Positions 33,983 through 41,797 of a DNA stretch of 41,797 nt are shown piece by piece (within the stretch, counting starts at the first letter, position 1; every line of letters starts with the position of its first letter). The stretch is from JBDHXE01 sp035445085 (GTDB lineage Bacteria > Bacteroidota > Ignavibacteria > Kapaibacteriales > UBA2268). The stretch lies in the NCBI GenBank assembly GCA_035445085.1, contig DAOMQA010000022.1, positions 1 through 41,797 on the forward strand, read 5' to 3'. The notes under the pieces are model-generated. The model was not told where the DNA came from. It did no database searches and worked only from the letters and a program-made list of their open reading frames with translations. The position numbers and the translations under genes were made by a program.

Positions 33983-34990
33983 TTATCTTTCGCCTATCAT
34001 CAAAGTAGTATCAAATGGTGTTTTTACCTTAACTATATTTCGGTACCACGCCTCGCGTAACATTATCCATAAATCAGTTTCTGTATATGTATCACCACCA
34101 TTAGAATTTAGTAACAAACTCAACGACCACATCACATGTTGCATTGGAGAAGTTCTATCACTATCTAAAATTGTTTCATTTATAACTATATGACCGCCGA
34201 AGTTAGTCGCATCAAAGCACTTCTGAAGTAGCTTAACATTTTCCCAAATGGAATAATGTTGTAGTACTCTCGAAATGAAAATTATATCATATCCTTTACC
34301 AATATCATCACTTTGAAAATTACCTTCAACTACTTTAATTTTATCTTCTAACTTCCATTCACTTATATTTGCTTTGGCTTGAGTAGCAACTATAGGAATC
34401 TCATAGAGAACAACCTCCGCATTAGGGTTTTGCTCCGATAAAGCTCTCGAATAGGCGCCCATACCACCACCCAAGTCCAATATCTTTTTAGCTCCACTAT
34501 TTTTAATTAATCTAATAATATCATTTGCTTCAACATTTGCCCGCCAGAAAGCTGCCGCTGAATAATTATTTATCCATTTTGCCGTTTGCTTATTTATTGA
34601 AATATTATTCAATGATTTACCAGTTTTAATGGTTTGAGATAAATTACTCCAGACGTCCCAAGTGCTTGCAATATATTCTAAATTTCCAAGAAATTCGTTG
34701 CTACCGTGAACTAAATGCTTCATAGAAATCGGAGTATTATAAAATATACCTTCCTTTTTCGTTAATAATTCTAATCCGCAAAGTGCATTTAGTAACCTAT
34801 CTGTTGCTGTTTTATCTGTATCTATTTTATGAGCAATTGACTCGCTTGATAAGCCTCTCTCTCCAATGATGCTAAATATCTCAAACTCACAAGCAGTTAA
34901 TAATACTCTACTTCTTTGAAAAGCATAAGAAATATCCAAAATAAAGTCAATGGTGTTTGCCTTATGGCTCATTTGTATATTTTTTTGCAT
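33983..34990 (-). CDS. SAM-dependent O-methyltransferase-like protein
   Basis: A 335-residue class I methyltransferase of the hydroxyindole-O-methyltransferase/acetylserotonin type. An N-terminal winged-helix dimerisation domain (about 15-100: ACEFEIFSIIGERGLSSESIA...RLLNALCGLELL) is followed by a Rossmann domain. SAM motif I is LDLGGGMGAY (171-180), and the acidic post-motif is E197 in VVLYEIPIV. H245 in SRVLQHYSIWEN sits where the catalytic His of this family lies. The substrate is unknown. A second ATG at codon 7 (34972) is an alternative start. Confidence 0.85.
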   Translation of the reverse strand: MQKNIQMSHKANTIDFILDISYAFQRSRVLLTACEFEIFSIIGERGLSSESIAHKIDTDKTATDRLLNALCGLELLTKKEGIFYNTPISMKHLVHGSNEFLGNLEYIASTWDVWSNLSQTIKTGKSLNNISINKQTAKWINNYSAAAFWRANVEANDIIRLIKNSGAKKILDLGGGMGAYSRALSEQNPNAEVVLYEIPIVATQAKANISEWKLEDKIKVVEGNFQSDDIGKGYDIIFISRVLQHYSIWENVKLLQKCFDATNFGGHIVINETILDSDRTSPMQHVMWSLSLLLNSNGGDTYTETDLWIMLREAWYRNIVKVKTPFDTTLMIGER

Positions 34991-35145
34991 TTAAACTCCG
35001 ATTTTGAAACAAAACTTTTTTAAATCCTTTGTTTAAAAAAAATAAAACTAATAAAAAAATTATTTAAAATCAAATTATATCTCATAATTTATAAAAAAAT
35101 AGCTAATTTTTAATGAATTTATTTATCTCACATTATATTTTAATT

Positions 35146-35163
35146 AATGAATTTAAATTCATT
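35146..35163. repeat. 18-bp perfect palindrome in the methyltransferase/RlmL-like gap
   Basis: AATGAATTTAAATTCATT is a perfect 18-bp palindrome in the middle of the divergent 262-nt gap. It could be an operator shared by the two genes. The gap is otherwise over 80% A/T and shows no other feature I can support. Confidence 0.3.
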
Positions 35164-35252
35164 TAGCAATAATTTAATCATTGTTTCTAAATTAATATCT
35201 CAAATATAAGTAATTATATGTACTTTTAATTTTTTAAAATTTCAATATATTT

Positions 35253-36407
35253 ATGAAAAATAATTTAACTGTTAAAACTTTATTTGGTCTTGAAGAATTA
35301 TTAGCAAGCGAGCTGAAAGAATTAGGTGCTGACAATATTGTAATTGGCAAACGTAGCGTAAGTTGTGAAGCTGAAGATTATACTTTATATAACATTAATT
35401 TACATTCACGGTACAGCATTAGAGTCTTGAAATTATTAAACTCACAAAAAATTAAAAATGAAATTGAACTATATTCTTTTATAAAAAGTATAGAATGGGA
35501 GAAAATATTCAAAAAGCATTATACTTTTGCAATAGATAGTACTGTTCATTCACAAAATTTTAATCATACAAATTATGTAGCATTAAAGGCTAAAGATGCC
35601 ATTGCCGATAGACTTAGGGATAAGTGGAGTTTTAGACCAGATATAGACAAAGAAAACCCAGATATTTTAATACATATCCATATAAGCATAGACCAATGCA
35701 ATGTTTTAATTGACTCGACGGGGGAATCATTACATAAAAGGGGGTGGAGAATAGCACAGAATGATGCACCTCTTAATGAAATATTAGCTGCTGCAATGAT
35801 TAAATTTAGTGGCTGGAATACATCCCAAACTCTTATTGATGGAATGTGTGGAAGTGGAACTATATTAATGGAAGCAGCATCGATGGCAACCAATACGCCT
35901 CCTGGTTTGAATAGAAGGTTTTTATTTCAGAAGTGGATTGATTTTGACGAGAAAGTATTTGACAAAGTAATATACGATGCTAAAAAGTCTATTGAATCTG
36001 ATATAAATATTGATATAAGGGGGATAGAAATATCTTCAAAGTCTTTTCATATATGCAAGAAGAATATTAACCATTCTGGATTTAGTAAATATATCAAATT
36101 AAATAAAGGTGATTTCTTCGATATTAATCAAGATATCAAGGATTCTTTAATCATTCTTAATCCACCATACGGACAAAGAATTGAAGTTGATGACGAATTA
36201 AACCATTTTTACAAACAAATTGGTGGAAAGCTAAAGTATGATTATGCAGGAAATATTGCTTGGGTACTAAGTTCAAACTTTATTGCGATGAAATATATAG
36301 GTCTCAAGCCAACAAAGAAGATTGTTTTATATAATGGCTCGTTAGAATGCCGCTTTTCTAAATATGAATTATTTGATGGGAAGCTCAAAGATAACAAACT
36401 AAGTTAA
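35253..36407 (+). CDS. THUMP-containing class I rRNA methyltransferase (RlmL N-domain-like)
   Basis: A 384-residue RNA guanine-N2 methyltransferase resembling the N-terminal m2G2445 module of RlmL. The sequence has a ferredoxin-like/THUMP region (about 1-165: VKTLFGLEELLASELKELGA; VLIDSTGESLHKRGWR). The methyltransferase domain has SAM motif LIDGMCGSGTILMEAA (194-209), acidic GIEIS (257-261) and catalytic NPPY (303-306). The second (RlmK) half of E. coli RlmL is absent, as usual outside Gammaproteobacteria. The end overlaps the convergent membrane-protein gene by 9 nt, and a terminator for this gene lies inside that neighbour. Confidence 0.92.
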   Translation: MKNNLTVKTLFGLEELLASELKELGADNIVIGKRSVSCEAEDYTLYNINLHSRYSIRVLKLLNSQKIKNEIELYSFIKSIEWEKIFKKHYTFAIDSTVHSQNFNHTNYVALKAKDAIADRLRDKWSFRPDIDKENPDILIHIHISIDQCNVLIDSTGESLHKRGWRIAQNDAPLNEILAAAMIKFSGWNTSQTLIDGMCGSGTILMEAASMATNTPPGLNRRFLFQKWIDFDEKVFDKVIYDAKKSIESDINIDIRGIEISSKSFHICKKNINHSGFSKYIKLNKGDFFDINQDIKDSLIILNPPYGQRIEVDDELNHFYKQIGGKLKYDYAGNIAWVLSSNFIAMKYIGLKPTKKIVLYNGSLECRFSKYELFDGKLKDNKLS

Positions 36408-36854
36408 TTTGTGCAATATAGATAAAAGTTCATTGCCATTTTCAAATGCTGAGGGTCTTACCCTCAGCATTCTTTTTCGATATTTAAACTTAATCTTAAC
36501 AACTGAATATTTTCGGCGAGTTTTATAAATTCGCTCTTTGGTAAACTTAATAAATTCAATATCTGTGAAATTAAATACTTTTTTTCCAAATCTGCTAGAA
36601 AAGGTTATTTGATTTTCAGAGATAATTATTACTTTTTGTCGATAGTAGCGAGATATTAATGTAAATAATGAAAATATTAAAATAATACTCAGTAGAATAA
36701 CTATTGGGTCAAAGATTTTCAAGGTAATATTACCTTGTTCCCAAGTTCCTACCAAAAGTGAATATAAAATTAATACAAAGCCATAAACGGCACTCGTTTT
36801 CCAATATAAGTCTATTACTTGTTTAAATTCTCTATTATTTTCTTTATTTTCCAT
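36399..36854 (-). CDS. Small membrane protein with PH-like C-terminal domain
   Basis: A 151-residue protein with two predicted membrane helices (about 19-37 and 47-68) followed by a basic beta-rich domain (about 72-150: KVIIISENQITFSSRFGKKVFNFTDIEFIKF) that resembles bacterial PH-like (YdbT/DUF304-type) domains. I do not recognise a specific family and assign no function. The start overlaps the murG stop by 11 nt, so it is coupled to murG. Its 3' coding part contains a hairpin that acts as a terminator for the opposite-strand RlmL-like gene. Confidence 0.75.
   Translation of the reverse strand: MENKENNREFKQVIDLYWKTSAVYGFVLILYSLLVGTWEQGNITLKIFDPIVILLSIILIFSLFTLISRYYRQKVIIISENQITFSSRFGKKVFNFTDIEFIKFTKERIYKTRRKYSVVKIKFKYRKRMLRVRPSAFENGNELLSILHKLT
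36445..36476 (+). terminator. Intrinsic terminator of the RlmL-like gene, inside the antisense CDS
   Basis: AATGCTGAGGG (36445-36455) and CCCTCAGCATT (36461-36471) form a perfect 11-bp stem with a 5-nt loop, followed on the plus strand by CTTTTT. It lies 38 nt past the plus-strand stop but within the coding sequence of the minus-strand membrane protein. The GC-rich stem stands out against the surrounding AT-rich DNA. Confidence 0.82.
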
Positions 36855-37941
36855 TATTCTCTATATATTCTAATATATTCTTGGCAACTAATTCCGCCGC
36901 ATTCTTTGTTGCAAATTTCTTAATTGATTCTGATAATTTGTTTAAATTATCTTCATCAAATATATTCAATTTTATTGTATCAAGAAGCTTAGATTTTAAA
37001 TTTTTATCTTCTAATAAAATAACGGCTTGATTATCGGCCAAGACCTTAGCATTCAAATACTGTTCATTTGTAGATGCTGAAGGGAGCGGAACTAATATAG
37101 AAGGCTTTGCTAAAGCAGCCAATTCGGCAATAGTTGTTGCACCCGACCTTGATACTATTAAATCTGCAGCAGCATAAGCTAAATTCATGTTATCTATAAA
37201 TTTTAATATTCTGATATTATCGTAGTTTTTTTCTTTTAACTCATAATTATTTCCCGTTTGCCAAATCACATTTATATTAAGTTCACGTAAATTATCTAAT
37301 ATAGCTTCCATAGCTTCATTTATAGACTTAGCACCTAAACTACCACCAAAAACTAAAATTGTCTTATTTTTTGCTCTAAGACCAAATTTGCTTAAGGCAG
37401 TTTCTTTTTCATAATCTTGAAAAAAAAACTTCCGTAATGGATTACCAGTATAAGTAACTAATTTCTGAATTTTAGGTTCAAAAAAATTAATGGTCGAAGG
37501 GAATGAAGTGTATATTTTGCTTGCATACCGTGTTAATAATGAAATAGCTTTTCCTGGATTTACATTAGATTCTAATAAAAATAATGGAATATGATTTGTT
37601 TTGGCGGCTAATCCAGGTGCCAAACTAATATATGCTCCCGTGCATATAACTGCATTAATATTTGCTGTTCGTATCAGTTTGCCCAATTTTCTTTTAGCGT
37701 TCAAAATTTTAATAGGCAATGTAAAAGATTGAATCGATATTCCCGAAAAACCATCTACATTAATAGGAATGAATGGAAGACCAAGCTGTGGTATTATATT
37801 CCCTTCAATCTTATCTTCTCTGCCTGTAAAATAAAACTCACTATCTGGTCTTATTTCTTTAATCTTTTCCATTACTGCTAATGCAGGAAATAAATGACCA
37901 CCAGTACCACCAGCACCAATTAATATTTTAATTCTTTTCAT
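36844..37941 (-). CDS. murG: UDP-GlcNAc:lipid I N-acetylglucosaminyltransferase MurG
   Basis: MurG adds GlcNAc to lipid I to make lipid II, the last cytoplasmic-face step of peptidoglycan precursor synthesis. The 365-residue protein has the N-terminal GAGGTGGHLFPA (9-20), the second G-loop VFGGSLGAKSINE, and the C-terminal UDP-GlcNAc-binding segment SRSGATTIAELAALAKPSILVPLP. It is solitary here apart from the coupled membrane protein and not within a full mur/fts cluster. A TAnnTTTG match (complement of 37961-37968) lies 20 nt before the ATG. Confidence 0.96.
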   Translation of the reverse strand: MKRIKILIGAGGTGGHLFPALAVMEKIKEIRPDSEFYFTGREDKIEGNIIPQLGLPFIPINVDGFSGISIQSFTLPIKILNAKRKLGKLIRTANINAVICTGAYISLAPGLAAKTNHIPLFLLESNVNPGKAISLLTRYASKIYTSFPSTINFFEPKIQKLVTYTGNPLRKFFFQDYEKETALSKFGLRAKNKTILVFGGSLGAKSINEAMEAILDNLRELNINVIWQTGNNYELKEKNYDNIRILKFIDNMNLAYAAADLIVSRSGATTIAELAALAKPSILVPLPSASTNEQYLNAKVLADNQAVILLEDKNLKSKLLDTIKLNIFDEDNLNKLSESIKKFATKNAAELVAKNILEYIENNGK

Positions 37942-38040
37942 TTCTGTAATTATTTTTTTACAAATTTAATCAGAAATTAAGTTTTTTAATAAAAAAATAT
38001 TATTTTTATAGATTAGTAACTTGCAAATTAAGGGGGAAAA

Positions 38041-38913
38041 GTGAAAAGTTTGCTATCAATGTTTTTATTAATTATATTTGCTTCAGGGACAGTCTTTGCC
38101 CAAAGAGATGAAGTAAACAAATATCTCTTGATGGTTGCACAAGGTAAAACCCAACCTGCAAAAGATAAAATATTAGAATTATTGGCTAAGTATCCAGATG
38201 ACCCTGGTGTAAAATTGCTTCATGCAACAATTATTGAAAATGCATACTTAGCAATGGATATATATAAAGGAATCATTAAAGACTATTCTAATAGCGAATG
38301 GGCTGATGATGCTCAATGGCGCATAATTCAATTTTATTCTATTGTTGGCGATACACTACAAGCAAATAAAGAGCTTAGTTTTATGAGAACTAATTATTCT
38401 AATTCACCTTTTTTAGGACCTGCTAACGACGTTGTTCGTTTAGCGTTAGGAGTTGCTAAAAGCGAGATAAGGCAAACTATGGACTTTAATCGACCAGTGA
38501 AGAATAATAATTTAGAACTCAATACAAATAAAGTCCCAGTTGAGTATGTTAAAAATGAAACTACAAACAACGTTAAAACTGATACTAAAGCAAAAATTGA
38601 AGACAGTTTGAAAGTTATTGAACAAAAGGCTAAAGAAGAAATACCTTCAAATACTAAAAATAGCACAAAAGTAGAAGAAAGTATATTCTATGGATTACAA
38701 GTAGCTATTTTTGCCGATAAAAATACTGCTGAAAATGAAAAAAATAAATTTTTAGCGCAACGTATGCGAACTCAAGTAGTTGAAAAAAATATTGATACTA
38801 AACAAATGTATGCCGTTGTTATTGGTCATTATTCTTCGATGGAATCCGCTGAAGCTGCAAAAATTATAGTTGCACAACAATGCAAATGCGATCCTATTAT
38901 ATATAAAAAATAA
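38041..38913 (+). CDS. Exported TPR-like protein with C-terminal SPOR domain
   Basis: A 290-residue exported protein. The GTG start (38041) is preceded by AGGGGGAA. A signal peptide covers about 1-20 (MKSLLSMFLLIIFASGTVFA). Residues about 25-140 form TPR-like helices (YLLMVAQGKTQPAKDKILEL...DAQWRIIQFYSIVGDT). A polar, Lys/Asn-rich linker (150-210) leads to a SPOR domain (about 215-290: FYGLQVAIFADKNTAENEKNKF...YAVVIGHYSSMESAEAAK). SPOR domains bind denuded glycan strands at division sites. It is divergent from murG, in keeping with an envelope role. Confidence 0.88.
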   Translation: MKSLLSMFLLIIFASGTVFAQRDEVNKYLLMVAQGKTQPAKDKILELLAKYPDDPGVKLLHATIIENAYLAMDIYKGIIKDYSNSEWADDAQWRIIQFYSIVGDTLQANKELSFMRTNYSNSPFLGPANDVVRLALGVAKSEIRQTMDFNRPVKNNNLELNTNKVPVEYVKNETTNNVKTDTKAKIEDSLKVIEQKAKEEIPSNTKNSTKVEESIFYGLQVAIFADKNTAENEKNKFLAQRMRTQVVEKNIDTKQMYAVVIGHYSSMESAEAAKIIVAQQCKCDPIIYKK

Positions 38914-38966
38914 ATTAAATATAAAAACATCTATAACCTTTATAAATTTCGAATAAGAGGTTGTAG

Positions 38967-39533
38967 ATGTTTTCTTTTTTTAAGGTATTTTTACCTACCC
39001 TAATACTCTTTGCTTCTTTAGGTGTTTTCATAACTTATGCTGAATTGAATAAATCTGATTCGATATATAACTATAAATTAAAAGATATTGATGGAAAGAT
39101 TATAGATTTTAATCAATACAGAGGCAAAACATTACTTATCGTTAATGTTGCTTCTTATTGCGGTTATACCAAGCAATATGCTGCCCTTGAGGATTTATAT
39201 ATTAAATATAAAAGTCAGGGCTTTGAAATACTTGCTTTTCCTTGTAATCAATTCGGACAACAAGAACCAGGCACGAATGAAGAAATTAAGTCGTTCTGTA
39301 CAAGTAATTATAAGGTAAATTTTACTCTATTTGATAAAATTGAAGTGAATGGCAACAATCAATCACCTATTTACACATTCCTCAAAGCCAATCAAAGTAA
39401 TAAAGAAGATATTAAATGGAACTTTACGAAATTTTTGATTAGCAAAGATGGGCACAATATTCAAAGATTTGAATCTAAAATAACGCCTGAACAATTAGAC
39501 AATACGATAAGTAATTTAATAAATACTAAATAA
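38967..39533 (+). CDS. Glutathione peroxidase-family thiol peroxidase, N-terminally anchored
   Basis: A 188-residue peroxidase of the GPx family. It has the peroxidatic Cys (not selenocysteine) C65 in NVASYCGYT, the FPCNQFGQQEPGTNEEI segment (Gln and resolving-type Cys) and the KWNFTKFLI motif with the active-site Trp and Asn. Bacterial Cys-GPx enzymes commonly use thioredoxin. An N-terminal hydrophobic segment (about 5-25: FKVFLPTLILFASLGVFITY) suggests a membrane anchor or signal peptide. It lies between the SPOR gene and the M3 peptidase, 8 nt before the latter, and is probably cotranscribed with it. Confidence 0.93.
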   Translation: MFSFFKVFLPTLILFASLGVFITYAELNKSDSIYNYKLKDIDGKIIDFNQYRGKTLLIVNVASYCGYTKQYAALEDLYIKYKSQGFEILAFPCNQFGQQEPGTNEEIKSFCTSNYKVNFTLFDKIEVNGNNQSPIYTFLKANQSNKEDIKWNFTKFLISKDGHNIQRFESKITPEQLDNTISNLINTK

Positions 39534-39541
39534 GGATTTTT

Positions 39542-41632
39542 ATGATCAAATTTCTCTCTTATGCGGCATTTTTTTTAACTATTTTTGGTTTACAAACAAT
39601 GGCTAACCCATTATTAGAACAATTTAATACACCTTATGGTGTACCGCCTTTCGATAAGATTAAAAACGACGACTATTTGCCTGCCTTTAAGCAAGCAATG
39701 AAAGAACACAATCAAGAAATAGAAGCTATTATCAGTAATAAGCAGTCGCCTACGTTTGCAAATACAATAGAAGCTTTGGAGTATAGTGGCTCTTTATTAA
39801 ATACGGTAGCAACAATATTCTTTAATATAAATTCGGCTAATACTAATGACCAGATTCAAGAAATTGCTGGTCAAGTAGCACCAATGCTTTCTGCTCATTC
39901 CGATGAAATAACAATGAATGAGAAATTATTTAAAAAAGTAAAATCTGTATATGATAGCCAAAAAGAATTTAATTTAAATTCAATTGAAGCTAAATTATTA
40001 GAAGATACTTATAAGCATTTTGTGCGGGAAGGTGCTAATTTATCTGTAAAAGATAAGGAAACATTAAAAGAAATAAATAAAAAACTTGCAACTCTTACAT
40101 TAAAATTTAGTCAAAATGTATTAGGCGATGTAAATAAGTTTCAATTAGTACTAACAAATAAAAAAGATTTATCTGGTCTTCCTCAATCGACTGTTGAAGC
40201 TGCTGCTGAAACAGCAAAACAAAAGGGATTAGATGGTAAATGGGTATTTACATTGCAAAACCCAAGTGTTATGCCGTTTCTACAATATGCTGACAATAGG
40301 CAACTAAGACAGAAGATGCAAAAAGCCTATGTTAATAGAGGTAATAATAACAATGAATTTGATAATAAATCTACAATAAATCAAATAGTAAATTTGAGAC
40401 TTAAAAAAGCTATTTTATTAGGTTACAAATCACATGCAGACTATTCATTAGAAGAAACTATGGCAAAAACCCCACAAAAGGCTATAGATTTGTTAATGAA
40501 AATTTGGGAACCAGCATTAGAAGTTGCAAAAAAAGAAGCTGCTGATATTCAAGGTATGATGGACAAAGAAGGCAAGAAGGAAAAACTTGAAGCATGGGAT
40601 TGGAGATATTATGCTGAAAAAGTTAGAAAAGCACGTTATGATTTAGATGAAGAACAAATTAAACCATACTTGAAATTAGAAAATGTTAGAGATGGTATTT
40701 TTGATTTGACCAAAAGACTTTATGGAATAACATATAAAGAATTGAATAACGTACCAAAATATAGTGATGAAGCTCATGTTTATGAAGTATTAAAAGAAGA
40801 TGGCTCTCATTTAGGTATTTTATATATGGATTTCTTTCCAAGAGATAACAAAAAAAGCGGTGCTTGGATGACCAATTATAGAGAACAATACTATAAAGAT
40901 GGTAAAAACATCACCCCAATTGTTAGTTTAGTATGTAATTTTACTAAGCCAGCGGGCGATACACCTTCTTTATTAACTTGGGACGAAGCAGAAACATTCT
41001 TCCATGAATTTGGGCATTGCTTGCACGGCTTGTTTGCTGATTCTAAATATAGATCTCAATCCGGCACTAATGTTTCAAGGGATTTTGTTGAACTACCTTC
41101 GCAAATTATGGAACATTGGGTATCTGAACCTGAAGTTTTAAAATCATTCGCTAAACATTATAAAACAAATGCAGTAATACCAGATTCATTAATAAATAAA
41201 CTTCAAAAAAGTAGTTTATTTAATCAGGGTTTTGCTAATGTTGAGTTTGTTGCATCTGCAATTTTAGATATGAAATACCATTCAATCGAGAAAAAAACTA
41301 CAATTGATGCGGAGGAATTTCAAGATAAGGTAGCTAAAGAGATTGGTCTCATTCCACAAATCGCTTACAGGCACGGTAGTACACAATTTAGCCATATTTT
41401 TAGTGGAGGCTATGATGCTGGTTATTATAGTTACTTATGGGCTGGTGTATTAGATTCGGATGCATTCCAAGCGTTTAAAGAAGCAGGGATATATAGCAAA
41501 GAAACTGCTAAAAAATTTAAAGACAATATTTTAAGCAAAGGTAATACTGAAGACCCTTTAAAATTATATATTAAGTTTAGAGGTAAAGAGCCGAGTATCG
41601 AACCGCTTCTAATGGATAGGGGATTAAAATAA
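39542..41632 (+). CDS. dcp: M3 family zinc peptidase (peptidyl-dipeptidase Dcp-like), exported
   Basis: A 696-residue M3 metallopeptidase, near the 681 residues of E. coli Dcp, which removes C-terminal dipeptides. A signal peptide covers about 1-21. The opening NPLLEQFNTPYGVPPFDKI is characteristic of the Dcp branch. The zinc site is H488-E489-x2-H492 (FFHEFGHCLHGLF), with the downstream Glu in VELPSQIMEHW. The C-terminal YSYLWAGVLDSDAFQAF and GGYDAGYYSYLW match the family. An exported location differs from E. coli Dcp. The Dcp-versus-OpdA choice is moderately sure. It is followed by a terminator. Confidence 0.92.
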   Translation: MIKFLSYAAFFLTIFGLQTMANPLLEQFNTPYGVPPFDKIKNDDYLPAFKQAMKEHNQEIEAIISNKQSPTFANTIEALEYSGSLLNTVATIFFNINSANTNDQIQEIAGQVAPMLSAHSDEITMNEKLFKKVKSVYDSQKEFNLNSIEAKLLEDTYKHFVREGANLSVKDKETLKEINKKLATLTLKFSQNVLGDVNKFQLVLTNKKDLSGLPQSTVEAAAETAKQKGLDGKWVFTLQNPSVMPFLQYADNRQLRQKMQKAYVNRGNNNNEFDNKSTINQIVNLRLKKAILLGYKSHADYSLEETMAKTPQKAIDLLMKIWEPALEVAKKEAADIQGMMDKEGKKEKLEAWDWRYYAEKVRKARYDLDEEQIKPYLKLENVRDGIFDLTKRLYGITYKELNNVPKYSDEAHVYEVLKEDGSHLGILYMDFFPRDNKKSGAWMTNYREQYYKDGKNITPIVSLVCNFTKPAGDTPSLLTWDEAETFFHEFGHCLHGLFADSKYRSQSGTNVSRDFVELPSQIMEHWVSEPEVLKSFAKHYKTNAVIPDSLINKLQKSSLFNQGFANVEFVASAILDMKYHSIEKKTTIDAEEFQDKVAKEIGLIPQIAYRHGSTQFSHIFSGGYDAGYYSYLWAGVLDSDAFQAFKEAGIYSKETAKKFKDNILSKGNTEDPLKLYIKFRGKEPSIEPLLMDRGLK

Positions 41633-41648
41633 TATTTACAAGTATATT

Positions 41649-41676
41649 AAAAGGGGAATAAAATCCCCTTTTTTAT
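41649..41676 (+). terminator. Intrinsic terminator after the M3 peptidase
   Basis: AAAAGGGGA/TCCCCTTTT (41649-41657 with 41664-41672) has a 6-nt loop and a T run (41669-41674). It closes the gpx-M3 unit just before the mobile-element boundary. Confidence 0.85.
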
Positions 41677-41684
41677 AAACTTAG

Positions 41685-41797
41685 TGCGTCGTCCTAAAAA
41701 ATGTTTACATAAAAGGAGTAAACAATGTATTATGAGCAGCACGAAGAGTATGTTAAGCGTACTCAAAAAGATTACAGTTTGGCTTTTAAATTGCATG
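41685..41797 (+). mobile_element. Left end of a probable IS3-type insertion sequence (truncated by window edge)
   Basis: Right after the M3 terminator a less AT-rich stretch begins (TGCGTCGTCCTAAAAAATG), as expected of an IS terminal inverted repeat. A strong ribosome-binding site and a transposase-like frame follow. TGTTTAC (41702-41708) and GTAAACA (41718-41724) form a hairpin that covers the ribosome-binding site (GGAG, 41715-41718 partly). The right end and target duplication lie outside the window, so the boundary is a guess. Confidence 0.5.
41725..41797 (+). CDS. Partial transposase OrfA-like protein (N-terminus only)
   Basis: The last 73 nt encode 24 codons: MYYEQHEEYVKRTQKDYSLA followed by FKLH, with no stop before the window end. 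The RTQKDYSLAFKL pattern is what I recall from the start of Bacteroidota IS3-family OrfA transposases with a helix-turn-helix. AAAAGGAG lies 6 nt upstream. The family call rests on a short fragment. Confidence 0.5.
   Translation, partial: MYYEQHEEYVKRTQKDYSLAFKLH

Noticed and set aside
38967..39533. Selenocysteine in the glutathione peroxidase
   Set aside because: The active-site codon encodes Cys (NVASYCGYT) and the frame has no in-frame TGA.
1..41797. CRISPR array, prophage or integrative element
   Set aside because: I saw no regularly spaced direct repeats, phage structural genes or integrase; only the right edge looks mobile.

Overview
This is a very AT-rich, densely coding bacterial window of 41.8 kb. 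It carries about 35 protein genes, two tRNA genes, a cobalamin riboswitch and the left edge of a probable insertion sequence at the right end. Several signs point to the Bacteroidota/FCB group: a type IX secretion (T9SS) sorting domain, a DUF3127 and a DUF6132 protein, a YbeY whose third metal ligand is Asp instead of His, and promoters of the form TTTG-N19-TAnnTTTG. The DUF494 gene next to ybeY, the lamin-tail-domain protein and the low GC would suit an Ignavibacteria/Kapabacteria-like or Chlorobi-related lineage, but that placement is inference. Strong Shine-Dalgarno motifs occur only before some genes.

Left part (1-8.5 kb). A minus-strand unit (hypothetical, ybeY, DUF494, tRNA-Arg) ends in a bidirectional terminator. 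Divergent to it run prfB, which uses a programmed +1 frameshift, then hutI and a DUF3127 gene. A minus-strand four-gene operon follows: rnhA, DUF1460 amidase-like, free methionine-R-sulfoxide reductase, lamin-tail protein. Divergent from rnhA is a tandem pair of UmuD/LexA-like genes. The first keeps a cleavage site but has lost the catalytic Ser; the second keeps Ser and Lys but has lost the cleavage site.

Middle (8.5-23.2 kb). The order is an M13 metallopeptidase, thioredoxin with a DUF6132 membrane protein, ettA and rpsA (with a textbook Bacteroidota promoter). A 0.5-kb stretch with a decayed reading frame comes next. Then comes a T9SS-exported double beta-propeller protein preceded by a cobalamin riboswitch and a terminator hairpin. 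An S9 peptidase, a GNAT-like protein and an HAD-like protein follow on the plus strand.

Right part (23.2-41.8 kb). This holds a leucine-rich-repeat protein, an amino-acid ABC transporter with fused binding protein and permease, trxB, a LolC/E-type permease, ppk1, tRNA-Ser, an S66 LD-carboxypeptidase, a DUF58 protein, an O-methyltransferase-like gene, an RlmL-like rRNA methyltransferase, a small membrane protein, murG, a SPOR-domain protein, a glutathione peroxidase and an M3 peptidase.

Most genes are housekeeping: translation (prfB, rpsA, ettA, ybeY, RlmL-like, tRNAs), envelope and peptidoglycan (murG, S66, SPOR, DUF1460), thiol redox (trxA, trxB, gpx, fRMsr) and peptidases (M13, S9, M3). 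The two loci most worth attention are the B12-riboswitch-controlled surface double propeller, a possible functional analogue of BtuG-type cobalamin-capture proteins, and the complementary split UmuD-like pair.
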